Positions 7,359 through 15,388 of a DNA stretch of 18,345 bases are shown here, piece after piece. The stretch's first letter is position 1; each line of letters begins with the position of its first letter. The stretch lies in NCBI GenBank assembly GCA_043783625.1, contig JAYVZE010000109.1:1-18345 (forward strand). The letters run 5' to 3'. Below the pieces are notes generated by a model that was given only the letters and a program-made list of their open reading frames with translations, searched no databases and was not told the DNA's origin. Origin of the DNA: JAFDVL01 sp043783625 (GTDB lineage: Bacteria > Acidobacteriota > Blastocatellia > RBC074). The position numbers and the translations under genes are program-made.

Positions 7359-8303
7359 TTACTTCGCCGGAGTAATCATTACTTTTCGAAACGCCACTTT
7401 CGTGTGATCGCCTTGTAACATGATCGGGCCTGCCTCACCTTCATTGCTGTCCAGCGCACCGCCCGTAATTCCTGGAATTTCTTCATTCTCAATAATCGTT
7501 TGCCCGTTCAAAATTATCGTCACGCGTCGTCCGATTAAGGTAATGTCAAACGTTTGCCATTCGCCGGGAGCTTTTGTCGCGTTGGCGTTTGGCTTCAGGA
7601 ATCCATACACCGCACCCATTCGCAATGGATCAATGGCTTGTCCCGAAGCGTCATTGATTTGCACTTCGTGACGCCCGCGTAAATAAATTCCGCTGTTGCC
7701 GCCCTTCACATTTTGAAATTCGGCATGCAATTTGAAATCAGTAAATTTCTGATCGCTGATGATGTCCGCGCAGGGAGTTTTATTCGTGAGCAATCCGCCT
7801 TCGACTGACCAGCAATTTGGATGCGCATTCGTGCGGGGCTTCCATCCGGTCAAATCTTTACCATTGAAAAGTTCAATTGTTTTTCCCCAAACAGGCTTCG
7901 CCGTACGCCGCATTTCAGGGGCTTTGACGGCAGTCCAGTTCACTGTCTTGCCAGTTTCATCCTGCACCGTACCGGATAGTTTTTCGCCTTCCAGTTTGCC
8001 CGCAAAGACCAGCACCTCAGGAGCGCGTTCGTATTGTTTAGGAACTTTGATGGTAAGTTCACCGTTACTGAAAGACGCCTCAGACGCATAGCGCATTGAG
8101 CCGAAATGTCCGACGACCCGCGCCATGATTTCCGTTTCCTTGCGATGCTGAATTTCAAACCACGAGGGAAAATTCACGCCGTCGGAACCTTGCACAGTGA
8201 CATCCCAACGCCCAAGAATTTTATCGGCGTAACCGACGGGTTGGGAGATACCGATACCTGAAAAAATGGAAAGTATAAAACATAGAAAGAAGAGTGGTTT
8301 CAT
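7359..8303 (-). CDS. Exported DUF1080 (3-keto-disaccharide hydrolase-type) protein
   Basis: 314 residues. The ATG at 8303 has GGAG 8 nt upstream. A signal peptide occupies about residues 1-20 (MKPLFFLCFILSIFSGIGIS). Residues 27-130 form a small beta-rich N-terminal domain (GRWDVTV to WTAVKAPE) often seen before the main domain in acidobacterial homologues. The DUF1080 / concanavalin-like domain follows: ELFNGKDLTGW (144-154), WSVEGGLL, GGNSGIYLRGRHEVQIND (201-218), GEWQTFDI (247-254), GPIMLQGDH (292-300). Some members cleave 3-keto-glycosides; others are known only as sugar-binding folds, so the enzymatic role is inferred. It is probably periplasmic. It is the last gene of a minus-strand run with two other exported proteins, 53 nt after the preceding stop. 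Confidence 0.87.
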   Translation of the reverse strand: MKPLFFLCFILSIFSGIGISQPVGYADKILGRWDVTVQGSDGVNFPSWFEIQHRKETEIMARVVGHFGSMRYASEASFSNGELTIKVPKQYERAPEVLVFAGKLEGEKLSGTVQDETGKTVNWTAVKAPEMRRTAKPVWGKTIELFNGKDLTGWKPRTNAHPNCWSVEGGLLTNKTPCADIISDQKFTDFKLHAEFQNVKGGNSGIYLRGRHEVQINDASGQAIDPLRMGAVYGFLKPNANATKAPGEWQTFDITLIGRRVTIILNGQTIIENEEIPGITGGALDSNEGEAGPIMLQGDHTKVAFRKVMITPAK

Positions 8304-8356
8304 TAGTTTTCTCCAAAGTTTTTGGTTTAAGAACTGGCAGTAGAAATGAATGGAAG

Positions 8357-8983
8357 TTACTTACGATCTTTGTTAAAAGTTATACTGTCGATTATTTGAT
8401 GAAAAGTTGGGCGTAAGGAATCAAATTTTTTCTTGAGTTGCTCAGCGTCGGCGGCTAGAGCGGCTGATTCCAACTGAAACTGTAAAACGTTCTTTTCCTG
8501 AATGATAATCAGTGAAATTACTTGCGTATTAATTACGTACCCCTTTTTTTCTCGTCGCCTAATATATTCAATAATTCCAGCCGAAACAGAACCTATTTTG
8601 TAGGGGGTAGTTGTAATAATTTTGGCATCATCAGGAACGAACGAACTTAAGCCATCTTTCGAATACAAAGATTTAATATCAGCTTTAGTAACAGTAATTC
8701 CAGCAGGAAGGTCTTTAATAATCAGAAGAAATAAATCCGTACCCTGTCCATTTTCACTGATAAATTTCTGAACAACTCTGTCATCGTCACTCTCGCTCGC
8801 CTTCCAACTTTTCGGAAAGACGAGAGAGTAGTAAACACCTTTAGACTTTTTGTGATCCTCAGTTGAAAAACGCGCACCATCATCTGACACGACTTGTTGC
8901 GTCGGAGCGGGACCTTTAGCATTGCAGCTAAATGTGGGAGTAATTAGACCAAAAATAGAAAATAAGATTAGTAGGTTTTTCAT
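8357..8983 (-). CDS. Putative lipoprotein with PsbP/DcrB-like fold
   Basis: 208 residues from the ATG at 8983; a GTG three codons upstream is possible, but the ATG gives a cleaner signal sequence and has TTGAG 8 nt before it. MKNLLILFSIFGLITPTFSC is a signal sequence ending in a Cys (C20); TFSC is a poor but acceptable lipobox. The body starts with a polar segment, then YYSLVFPKSWKAS (about 50-62) and ends FHQIIDSITF (about 195-204). The pattern of a FP..W strand, alternating hydrophobic strands and a closing helix with a DSI motif resembles the Mog1/PsbP/DcrB superfamily. That is a fold-level guess, with no known function. Base composition is more AT-rich than its neighbours. It sits 69 nt after the propeller gene and probably shares its transcript. 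Confidence 0.7.
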   Translation of the reverse strand: MKNLLILFSIFGLITPTFSCNAKGPAPTQQVVSDDGARFSTEDHKKSKGVYYSLVFPKSWKASESDDDRVVQKFISENGQGTDLFLLIIKDLPAGITVTKADIKSLYSKDGLSSFVPDDAKIITTTPYKIGSVSAGIIEYIRRREKKGYVINTQVISLIIIQEKNVLQFQLESAALAADAEQLKKKFDSLRPTFHQIIDSITFNKDRK

Positions 8984-9052
8984 AATATTCACTCAAGAGA
9001 AACTTTTAGCTTAAAATAAATAATAACAGGTTAGGCGTTTTAAGCTATAGGG

Positions 9053-12000
9053 TTATTTAATCACCACCGCCGGAATTTCTAAATCTTTCACCGCCTTATT
9101 AAATCCCGGCACTTCCGCTTTCAAAACCTCTTCCAGCTTTTTCAACTCCGCGTCAATCTTTCCTGACAAATCCTCATAGACAACATACGCCTGATCGGTC
9201 GGAGCGTTGTCAGAACCGCTGACCGAACCGCCCAGCGCCGCCAGTTTATTATTCAGCCGAATCGGATAATTCAGCGGGTCTTGACTACTTTGATTTTTGG
9301 TTTGGTAGAGGGCTTCTTCGATCAATTTTATTTTGTCGTTGAGTGCTTTGCCGGCGTCAATGACAGGTTTTGAATTTAGTTGCGAGGCGACGCGTTTGGT
9401 GAAATCGTCCACTTGTTTTCGCACATCACGAATTTTCAAAATTGCTTCGTGAGTTTCGCTGAGCTTGGTGCGGATTTTCCAGAGCAGGTCGAATTGCTTC
9501 GCGAAATCTTCCGGCGAAGTCGTCAGGCGCGGGTCTTTTTTGAGTTCAAAATTTTCAGTGAATGTTTTTCCGCCGACAGTTAATTTGACTTGATAATTTC
9601 CGGGTATGGCTTTGGGGCCGGTGACGCTGCCAGCCCACATAATTAAGTTTGGAAATTTCGTCGCATCGGGGTAGCGCGTATCCCACACAAAGCGGTTCAG
9701 ACCTGCTTCAGTATTGACTTTCGTTGCACCTCCACGCCCGAATCCTCCGCCTTCATCTTCAGCCACGGATGGTGCTGGCGCACCTTCTTCGGGCTTCGGT
9801 TTGCTCGTGAATTTCTTAACGGATTTGCCTGCCGCGTCCAAAAATTCCAACGTGACTTCATCGGTAGTTTTGGTTTTTAGCTGGTAATAAACGACCACCC
9901 CAGCGGCAGGATTTTGTCCGACTGCGGTGGTGGCGGAAAGGGGCGTACTGCCGCCAACAGTGCGATAGGCGTCTTCGGGTTTGAAGAGGTGAATATCGGC
10001 TTTTGCAATTTCATCCTTCATTTGATGCAGCACATTCAAGTCATCGAGAATCCAAAATGCGCGGCCCTGCGTAGCCACGATTAAATCTTTGTCGCGTTTT
10101 TGAATGACTAAATCTGTGACGGGAACGACGGGCAAATTCAATTGGAGCGACTGCCAATTTTCTCCGTCATCGTAAGAAACGTACAAGCCAGTTTCCGTGC
10201 CTGCATAAAGCAATCCTTTGCGATGCGGGTCTTCGCGGATGACGCGCGTGAAGGAATTTTCGGGCAATCCTCTGACGATTTTTTTCCACGATTTTCCATA
10301 ATCATTCGTTTTGTACAAATACGGTTTATTGTCGTCAGATTTATACATCGTCGCCGCTACATACGCCGTAGCTGCATCGTGCGGCGAAGCATCTAACGAA
10401 TTGATTTGAATCCATTCGGGCAAGCCTGAAATGTTCTTCGTGACGTTGCTCCAATTTTTGCCGCTGTCCTGTGTGACGTGAACTAAGCCGTCATCGGAAC
10501 CTGTCCAAATGACTCCGGCTTTGACGGGCGATTCCATCCCGCAAAAAATCGTACAGTAATATTCAACGCTCGTATTATCTTTCGTAATCGGGCCGCCGCT
10601 GGAGCCTTGTTTTGATTTGTCGTTGCGGGTTAAGTCAGGCGAAATTGCTGTCCAGCTTTGCCCTTCGTTCGTAGTTTTGAAAAGTACGTTGCCACCCGTA
10701 TAAAGCGTGTTCGGATCGTGAGGCGAAAAGAAAATCGGGAAGTTCCATTGAAAGCGATATTTCATTCCTTCCGCGCCCCAACCCATCGGGTTATCAGGGT
10801 AAACGTTGAGGTCGCGTGATTGTCCGGTGCGATGGTCGAGACGTTCGAGCAATCCGCCGTAATTGCCTCCAAAGACGATGTTGGAATCTTTCGGCGAAGG
10901 CTGCACCCAACCTGATTCCGCGCCAGCGGTAGTTTCCCAGTCACGAATTCCAATACTAAATCCTGATGAGCGGCTGGTAATTTTTACAGTGGAATTATCC
11001 TGCTGCGCTCCGTACACGTGATACGGAAAATCGTTGTCTACCTGCACCCGATAAAATTGCGCGGTTGCCTGATCCTGCTCGCTCCAGGTTTTGCCGCCGG
11101 AAAATGAAACGTTCGCGCCGCCATCATTGGAATTTATCATCCGTTGATTATCATTCGGAGCGATCCACAAATCGTGATTGTCGCCGTGTGGTTCGGGAAT
11201 TTGTGCGTATGTTTTCCCGCCGTCGTTCGAGATATAAAGCCCCGTATTCAGCACATAAACGCGATCTGCATTTTGCGTGTCGGCGTAGAGGCGAGAGTAG
11301 TACCACGCACGTTGACGGAGGTTGCGTGCTTCGTTCACTTTCGTCCAGTTTTTGCCGCCGTTGTCGGAACGGAACACGCCGCCGTCTTCGGCTTCGATAA
11401 TTGCCCACACCCGTTCAGGATTCACAGGCGAAACGGTGACGCCGATTTTGCCAATGTTTTCGCCTTTCGGCCCGCCGGGATTTCGTGTGATTTCCGTCCA
11501 CGTGTCTCCACCATCGGTAGACTTAAAAAGTCCGCCATTTTTGCCGCCACTTTCCAAACTATACGGTGTGCGTTTGACCTCCCACATTCCGGCGTAAATC
11601 ACATTCGGATTCGAGGGATCAAGAATTAAATCTATCGCTCCGGTGCGATCATTTTTGTAAAAAACTTTTTCCCAGGACTTGCCGCCGTCCTTGCTGCGAT
11701 AAACGCCGCGTTGATCGTGCGCGCCAAAAATATGACCAAGCACAGCGGCGTATACGATGTCAGGATTTTTCGGATGAACGCGAATTCGTGAGATGTGGCG
11801 CGTATCGTCAAGCCCAATGCGCTTCCACGTTTTGCCTGCATCCATTGATTTATATGCACCGTCGCCATGCGAGACATTGCCACGAATCGGAGCTTCGCCC
11901 ATCCCGACATACAAAATATTTGGATCAGATTCACTGACCGCAATCGCGCCGACAGAACCCGTCCCGAAAAATCCGTCGGACACGTTCAACCAATTCGTCC

Positions 12001-12232
12001 CGCCGTCTACAGACTTCCAGACACTGCCGCCTGTTGCGCCGAAGTAATAGACATTGGGTTGCGACGTGACTCCACTAACGGCAGTGACGCGACCTCCTCG
12101 ATACGGACCGATGCTGCGGAATTGCAGACCTTTGAACGGTGATGGGGAAGGCTGTTGTGTGTTCTGTGCAATAGCCGGGAAAAATGGAATCCCTGCAATC
12201 AACAATGCAAAGAGGCAGGCTTTGGCTTTCAT
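9053..12232 (-). CDS. Exported Vps10/sortilin-like BNR-repeat propeller protein
   Basis: 1059 residues, the usual length for this acidobacterial family. The ATG at 12232 has AGGAG nine nt upstream. The signal peptide is about residues 1-22 (cleavage near AIA-QN). About ten Asp-box repeats (S-x-D-x-G-x-x-W) are seen, for instance SVDGGTNW (74-81), SMDAGKTW (129-136), SKDGGKSW (180-187), STDGGDTW (238-245) and SDNGGKNW (289-296). More follow (SQSW-, KNW-, KSW- and ENW-type) up to about residue 690, so two beta-propellers are likely, as in Vps10 domains and xyloglucanases. The C-terminal third has an Ig-like strand region (NYQVKLTVGGKTF) and a helical region. Databases often name these glycosyl hydrolases, but no catalytic assignment can be made here. 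It is probably periplasmic or surface-bound and is the first gene of the minus-strand run. Confidence 0.88.
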   Translation of the reverse strand: MKAKACLFALLIAGIPFFPAIAQNTQQPSPSPFKGLQFRSIGPYRGGRVTAVSGVTSQPNVYYFGATGGSVWKSVDGGTNWLNVSDGFFGTGSVGAIAVSESDPNILYVGMGEAPIRGNVSHGDGAYKSMDAGKTWKRIGLDDTRHISRIRVHPKNPDIVYAAVLGHIFGAHDQRGVYRSKDGGKSWEKVFYKNDRTGAIDLILDPSNPNVIYAGMWEVKRTPYSLESGGKNGGLFKSTDGGDTWTEITRNPGGPKGENIGKIGVTVSPVNPERVWAIIEAEDGGVFRSDNGGKNWTKVNEARNLRQRAWYYSRLYADTQNADRVYVLNTGLYISNDGGKTYAQIPEPHGDNHDLWIAPNDNQRMINSNDGGANVSFSGGKTWSEQDQATAQFYRVQVDNDFPYHVYGAQQDNSTVKITSRSSGFSIGIRDWETTAGAESGWVQPSPKDSNIVFGGNYGGLLERLDHRTGQSRDLNVYPDNPMGWGAEGMKYRFQWNFPIFFSPHDPNTLYTGGNVLFKTTNEGQSWTAISPDLTRNDKSKQGSSGGPITKDNTSVEYYCTIFCGMESPVKAGVIWTGSDDGLVHVTQDSGKNWSNVTKNISGLPEWIQINSLDASPHDAATAYVAATMYKSDDNKPYLYKTNDYGKSWKKIVRGLPENSFTRVIREDPHRKGLLYAGTETGLYVSYDDGENWQSLQLNLPVVPVTDLVIQKRDKDLIVATQGRAFWILDDLNVLHQMKDEIAKADIHLFKPEDAYRTVGGSTPLSATTAVGQNPAAGVVVYYQLKTKTTDEVTLEFLDAAGKSVKKFTSKPKPEEGAPAPSVAEDEGGGFGRGGATKVNTEAGLNRFVWDTRYPDATKFPNLIMWAGSVTGPKAIPGNYQVKLTVGGKTFTENFELKKDPRLTTSPEDFAKQFDLLWKIRTKLSETHEAILKIRDVRKQVDDFTKRVASQLNSKPVIDAGKALNDKIKLIEEALYQTKNQSSQDPLNYPIRLNNKLAALGGSVSGSDNAPTDQAYVVYEDLSGKIDAELKKLEEVLKAEVPGFNKAVKDLEIPAVVIK

Positions 12233-12527
12233 TTCGGGGTTCTCCTGACACTCAGTTTTGATTGAGTTGGTAGTGCAAAAGCGATGAAAATTTGTTGTTT
12301 ATATGAAGCGAACCGCATCATACCATTTCGGAGATGAAACCAAAATATTGAAGGGGTGGTGGTTTGAGCATTAGCAGTGTGAATAGCATCGGTTGCCCCC
12401 TTACTATTTTCGGGATGCGGCAAGCTGTTCGTTCTATGTATATTTTTCCTGATAATAAATCGGAACCAGGAGCCTCAGTAAATCTGATGATGCGTTGCAG
12501 GTGGAGTCACTCAAAAGGATTTCCTGA
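12233..12527. other. Intergenic region, no gene seen
   Basis: No credible ORF lies between the propeller start and the promoter at 12528. Short AT-rich stretches near 12280-12310 may hold the minus-strand promoter of the propeller gene, but no -35/-10 pair stands out. Confidence 0.4.
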
Positions 12528-12556
12528 TTGACAGTTTTCGTCACTAATCGTATAAA
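12528..12556 (+). promoter_or_regulatory. Near-consensus sigma70-type promoter
   Basis: TTGACA (12528-12533), a 17-nt spacer and TATAAA (12551-12556). This is the best -35/-10 match I see in the window. Transcription would begin near 12563 and reach the gene at 12762 after an untranslated leader of about 200 nt. Confidence 0.65.
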
Positions 12557-12560
12557 TAAG

Positions 12561-12761
12561 ACTTCAGTTCTCACTTATCGTTTCCCCTGAAGTTTAGGCA
12601 ATTGCCCCTCTCTTCTTTGTCTGAATAAACTTTCTTGCCGGAAATCTGGACAGTATTCGCAGTCCTTTGTTGATCGCAGATAAGCGAGGACAGAATTCCC
12701 CGCAGTAAAATAAGCAATTACGCGTACAGCCTCATGCGTTGGCCAGAATCTGGAGTAAAAA
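12561..12761 (+). promoter_or_regulatory. Long untranslated leader with a 5' stem-loop
   Basis: The predicted transcript begins with ACTTCAG (12561-12567), which pairs exactly with CTGAAGT (12587-12593). A palindrome GGCAATTGCC (12597-12606) and a weak GTCCT/AGGAC pairing follow. It contains no credible ORF and leads to a good ribosome site (GGAG, 6 nt before the ATG at 12762). It may be a regulatory leader or a small RNA; no known riboswitch class was recognised. Confidence 0.35.
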
Positions 12762-13397
12762 ATGAACCTCACTTTGCAAGAAACCTACTCACCATTTGAA
12801 CCGAATGATTTTCAGACGTTTGGCATTATTTATCCGTTGCCGCAGGATCGGTTTGTCAGAATCCTGAGATCGTGCGTTTCTCCCGATCCTAAAATTGATC
12901 GCAGTGTCAAAGCACGCCAAACCGTTTCGCTGAATCTGGATTTAGAAGTTCTCAAGGAGCTAAAGCGATTTGATGGAGTGACTTCTGAAGAAAATTTTGA
13001 CGATCTGTTTTATTTACCCAAGGGACAGAATTTTATTTCAAAATCTGAGCACGACGAATACGAAATACAGGCTTTTTGGATGACCCTGCGGTTTAGTTTT
13101 CTGGAATCGCTTTACCCGTCACAACGTACGCCCAGCATTCAGATGAGCGAGCAACTGTGGGCGCATCCATATTTGTTATTGACGCAGCTTTTTAAGATGA
13201 CTTCCATCAAGGATCGCTTACGATTAATTAGCCGGATGTCATACCGCGAGTTTGAAGCGTTTATCAAGGAAGCTGATAAACTTGCGCTTCCGTTGAAGGC
13301 TGACAGCCGGACGATCCTGGATGCCATCGCTGCGTATAAACAGGGGCAGAATAGGGGAGCTGCTGCCAGCCGTTCGATGTTGATGTCGCGGGTCTAA
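12762..13397 (+). CDS. Hypothetical cytoplasmic protein, 211 aa
   Basis: I do not recognise the family. The ATG at 12762 is well supported by GGAG with a 6-nt spacer, and codon use looks like that of the neighbours. There is no signal peptide or membrane segment. An N-terminal part (1-65) with LPQDRFVRILRSCVSPDPKID and a strand-like TVSLNLDL is followed by a mostly helical remainder: acidic 75-105 (DGVTSEENFDDLFYLPKG), then EIQAFWMTLRFSFLESLYPSQ (101-121), a Leu-rich helix (LWAHPYLLLTQLFKM), basic KDRLRLISRMSYREFEAFIKEADKL (150-174), and a Gly/Ala/Ser tail. It has its own predicted promoter and long leader and is followed by a heptad hairpin, so it appears monocistronic. No function is proposed. 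Confidence 0.75.
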   Translation: MNLTLQETYSPFEPNDFQTFGIIYPLPQDRFVRILRSCVSPDPKIDRSVKARQTVSLNLDLEVLKELKRFDGVTSEENFDDLFYLPKGQNFISKSEHDEYEIQAFWMTLRFSFLESLYPSQRTPSIQMSEQLWAHPYLLLTQLFKMTSIKDRLRLISRMSYREFEAFIKEADKLALPLKADSRTILDAIAAYKQGQNRGAAASRSMLMSRV

Positions 13398-13407
13398 AAT
13401 AAAGTCA

Positions 13408-13535
13408 GGGCTTTGAGTTTTGGCTTTTGGTATTTGGGCATGCATACCAAACGTTCAGTTACATCCGGGTAACTTTCGCCTGAAACAAACTCTTGGTGAG
13501 GCTACCCAAAGACCAAAAAACAAAGCTCAAAGCCC
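13408..13535. repeat. Heptad inverted repeat between convergent ORFs
   Basis: Left arm 13408-13438 divides as GGGCTTT, GAGTTTT, GGCTTTT, GGTATTT, GGG; right arm 13505-13535 as CCCAAAG, ACCAAAA, AACAAAG, CTCAAAG, CCC. The arms pair at 27 of 31 positions around a 66-nt loop. It begins 10 nt after the stop of the 211-aa gene and ends 2 nt before the stop codon of the convergent Cys-rich ORF. A bidirectional terminator role fits, but the 7-nt register is more than a terminator needs. Confidence 0.78.
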
Positions 13536-13537
13536 TT

Positions 13538-13723
13538 TTAGCAACAATGCCCATCCCGAATTTTTTCTGAAAGTTCACACCGCACAGGTTCCGCTTCTTC
13601 CACTTCCCGACACCATTTCCGACAGACCCGACAGTAAATCATTGAGTCCGTAGTGACTCCTTCGATAATGATTTCGCGGCGTGGGCAGCGGACTAAAATT
13701 GTTGTCTTCACCTTCATAGCCAT
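13538..13723 (-). CDS. Small Cys-rich, zinc-ribbon-like protein (tentative)
   Basis: 61 residues with seven cysteines (13, 31, 34, 38, 49, 60, 61). The layout VRCP(RR)...IYCRVCRKWC recalls small rubredoxin-type knuckle proteins, in which an N-terminal C-P-x-C pairs with a second C-x-x-C; here the first knuckle has only one Cys (CPRR), so metal binding would be incomplete or use other residues. The ATG at 13723 or the one at 13717 could be the start; AGGG lies 9 nt before the latter. It converges on the 211-aa gene with a hairpin between, and diverges from the esterase relic, which is sensible gene spacing. It could still be a chance ORF. Confidence 0.45.
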   Translation of the reverse strand: MAMKVKTTILVRCPRREIIIEGVTTDSMIYCRVCRKWCREVEEAEPVRCELSEKIRDGHCC

Positions 13724-13798
13724 TTACCCTAACATCTGCTAATTTATTTTAGCAATTCCCAAAGATGCGGTAACAAAATCATTTTCAGGAGATTCTTC

Positions 13799-14526
13799 AT
13801 GGTCAGATTGATAACAAAGAAAATTTGTGTGAGCGCGGCTCTTTTTGTTCTCGTGATTTCAACTGCGATGGCGCAGCAGCGGATCGGTACTGTCTCGGTT
13901 CGCGTCACGCTGGATCACGCAAATTGGCTGTATCAGCCGGGTGAAACTGTCAAAGCGAAAATTTCTGTGATTCAGGATGGACAGCCCGTTCCTGATGCTA
14001 ATGTGACCTACAGCTTCGGCCCGGAAATGATGCCGCCGATTTCCGAAAAAGCGATGACGGTTCCGCTGGCAGGCTTGATGATTGAAGCGGGAACCATGAA
14101 AGAAGCTGGATTCCTGCGAATCATCGCTACCACGGAAATGTATGGCAGGAAATATCGCGGTTTAGCGACAGCGGGATTTGCTCCTGAAACGATTAAACCG
14201 ACGCAGACTGGGGATACCTTTACAATCGCGCGGGCGGCTGGCCGCACATGTTTCGTGCCTCTGGTGAAGGATCGCTGCGCACGAAAGAAAAAATTGAAAC
14301 TTCCAGATATTATGACGTCGTCAATTTTGCGCGACGGGTGAAAGTTCCTGGATTTTATACGTGGGGATTCAATGACGAGACCTGTCCGCCGACTTCGATG
14401 TATTCAGCATATAACGTTATTACGGCGAAGAAAGAATTGATGCTCGCGCTGGAAACGGGACATAACACTTTGCCGGAACAAGCGGAGCGTGTGACGAATT
14501 GGTTAGTGAATTTTGTGAAGCAATAG
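13799..14526 (+). pseudogene. Acetyl xylan esterase (AXE1 / cephalosporin C deacetylase family), internal deletion and frameshift
   Basis: The N-terminal part (ATG 13799, AGGAGA six nt before) reads in frame for about 137 residues: signal peptide to AMA-Q (about 26), then an Ig-like domain (VRVTLDHANWLYQPGETV, GLATAGFAPETIKPTQT). At about 14208-14212 homology jumps to the C-terminal part in another frame, from GYLYNRAGGWPHMF (14212 on) through SRYYDVVNFARRVKVPGFYTWGFNDETCPPTSMY and TGHNTLPEQAERVTNWL to the stop at 14526. Intact relatives have about 430 residues; some 190 are missing, including the GGSQGG nucleophile Ser. The catalytic Asp and His regions remain. The family removes acetyl groups from xylan or xylo-oligosaccharides; this copy cannot. 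The first frame ends at 14341 after out-of-frame residues. Confidence 0.82.
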
Positions 14527-14548
14527 AAGGCTACAACTACAATAAAAT

Positions 14549-15382
14549 ATGACTCCATTCATTCCAGTCCCGACACCTGAAATTAATGACATTCATTCGC
14601 AGCCACGCGATTTGCGCTTTCATCCGAGCAGCACCGAAAATCCGAAATTGTTAACCCGTGAACAAGTTACTTCGTTCAATCAGGAAGGCTTTGTGACAGG
14701 TATTCGCTTATTTGACGAAGCTGAAGCTGGTGATGTCCGCAATTATTTTGATGAATTACTGGCGCAATATTTAGCCGAAGGGAAAGATAGCTATTCCATC
14801 ACGACGGCACACATGAAGCACGGCAAAGTGTATGATTTGCTCACCGATTCGCGCATTGTTGCTTACGTCAAAGATATTCTCGGCGAAAATGTCATCGCGT
14901 GGGGATCGCATTTTTTCTGCAAATTACCCAAAGACGGCAAAAAAGTTTCGTGGCATCAGGACGCGACGTACTGGCCGTTATCTCCATCGAAAGCAGTAAC
15001 GGTTTGGTTAGCAATTGATGATGCCGATGTCGAAAATGCCGCGATGCGCTTCATTCCCGGTTCGCATCATCACGGCGAATTGACTTCGCAAATGCACGAA
15101 AATGACGAATCGGAAATCTTGTACCAATCCGTCGCCGATGCTGAAAACTTCGGCGAACCCTTTGATAATATTCTCAAAGCCGGACAATTTTCGATTCACT
15201 CCGATTTGTTATTGCATGGATCGAAAGCGAATGAATCTGAGCGCAGGCGGTGCGGATTAACGATGCGTTATTGCGCGGCAGATGTCACCGCGTACCTTGA
15301 TTGGCACGCCAAAGGAATTATTGTCAGTGGTGCAGACCCCCGTAATCATTGGTCAAATCCACCGCGACCAAAGGAAGAATAG
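14549..15382 (+). CDS. Phytanoyl-CoA dioxygenase (PhyH) family protein
   Basis: 277 residues of the Fe(II)/2-oxoglutarate-dependent PhyH family. Iron ligands are H136 and D138 in WHQDATYW and H223 in LLHGSKANESERRR. The arginine cluster 232-234 or R240 should bind the 2-oxoglutarate carboxylate. FIPGSHHHGEL (168-178) is the usual strand-turn before the C-terminal half. The cytoplasmic enzyme would hydroxylate or otherwise oxidise an unknown substrate; members act on phytanoyl-CoA, ectoine, mitomycin and many others. The ATG at 14549 is the only sensible start; no strong Shine-Dalgarno sequence is seen. It lies 22 nt after the esterase relic, so it may once have shared its transcript, and 6 nt before a small secreted protein gene, so those two are probably cotranscribed. 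Confidence 0.9.
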   Translation: MTPFIPVPTPEINDIHSQPRDLRFHPSSTENPKLLTREQVTSFNQEGFVTGIRLFDEAEAGDVRNYFDELLAQYLAEGKDSYSITTAHMKHGKVYDLLTDSRIVAYVKDILGENVIAWGSHFFCKLPKDGKKVSWHQDATYWPLSPSKAVTVWLAIDDADVENAAMRFIPGSHHHGELTSQMHENDESEILYQSVADAENFGEPFDNILKAGQFSIHSDLLLHGSKANESERRRCGLTMRYCAADVTAYLDWHAKGIIVSGADPRNHWSNPPRPKEE

Positions 15383-15388
15383 AAGACC

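Noticed and set aside
11144..11629. A 161-codon plus-strand frame inside the propeller gene
   Set aside because: It is antisense to conserved Asp-box repeats; frame openness there follows from the codon pattern of the minus strand.
12575..12772. A 65-codon minus-strand frame upstream of the 211-aa gene
   Set aside because: It overlaps the predicted leader and the start of a better-supported gene, and has no ribosome site or recognisable domain.
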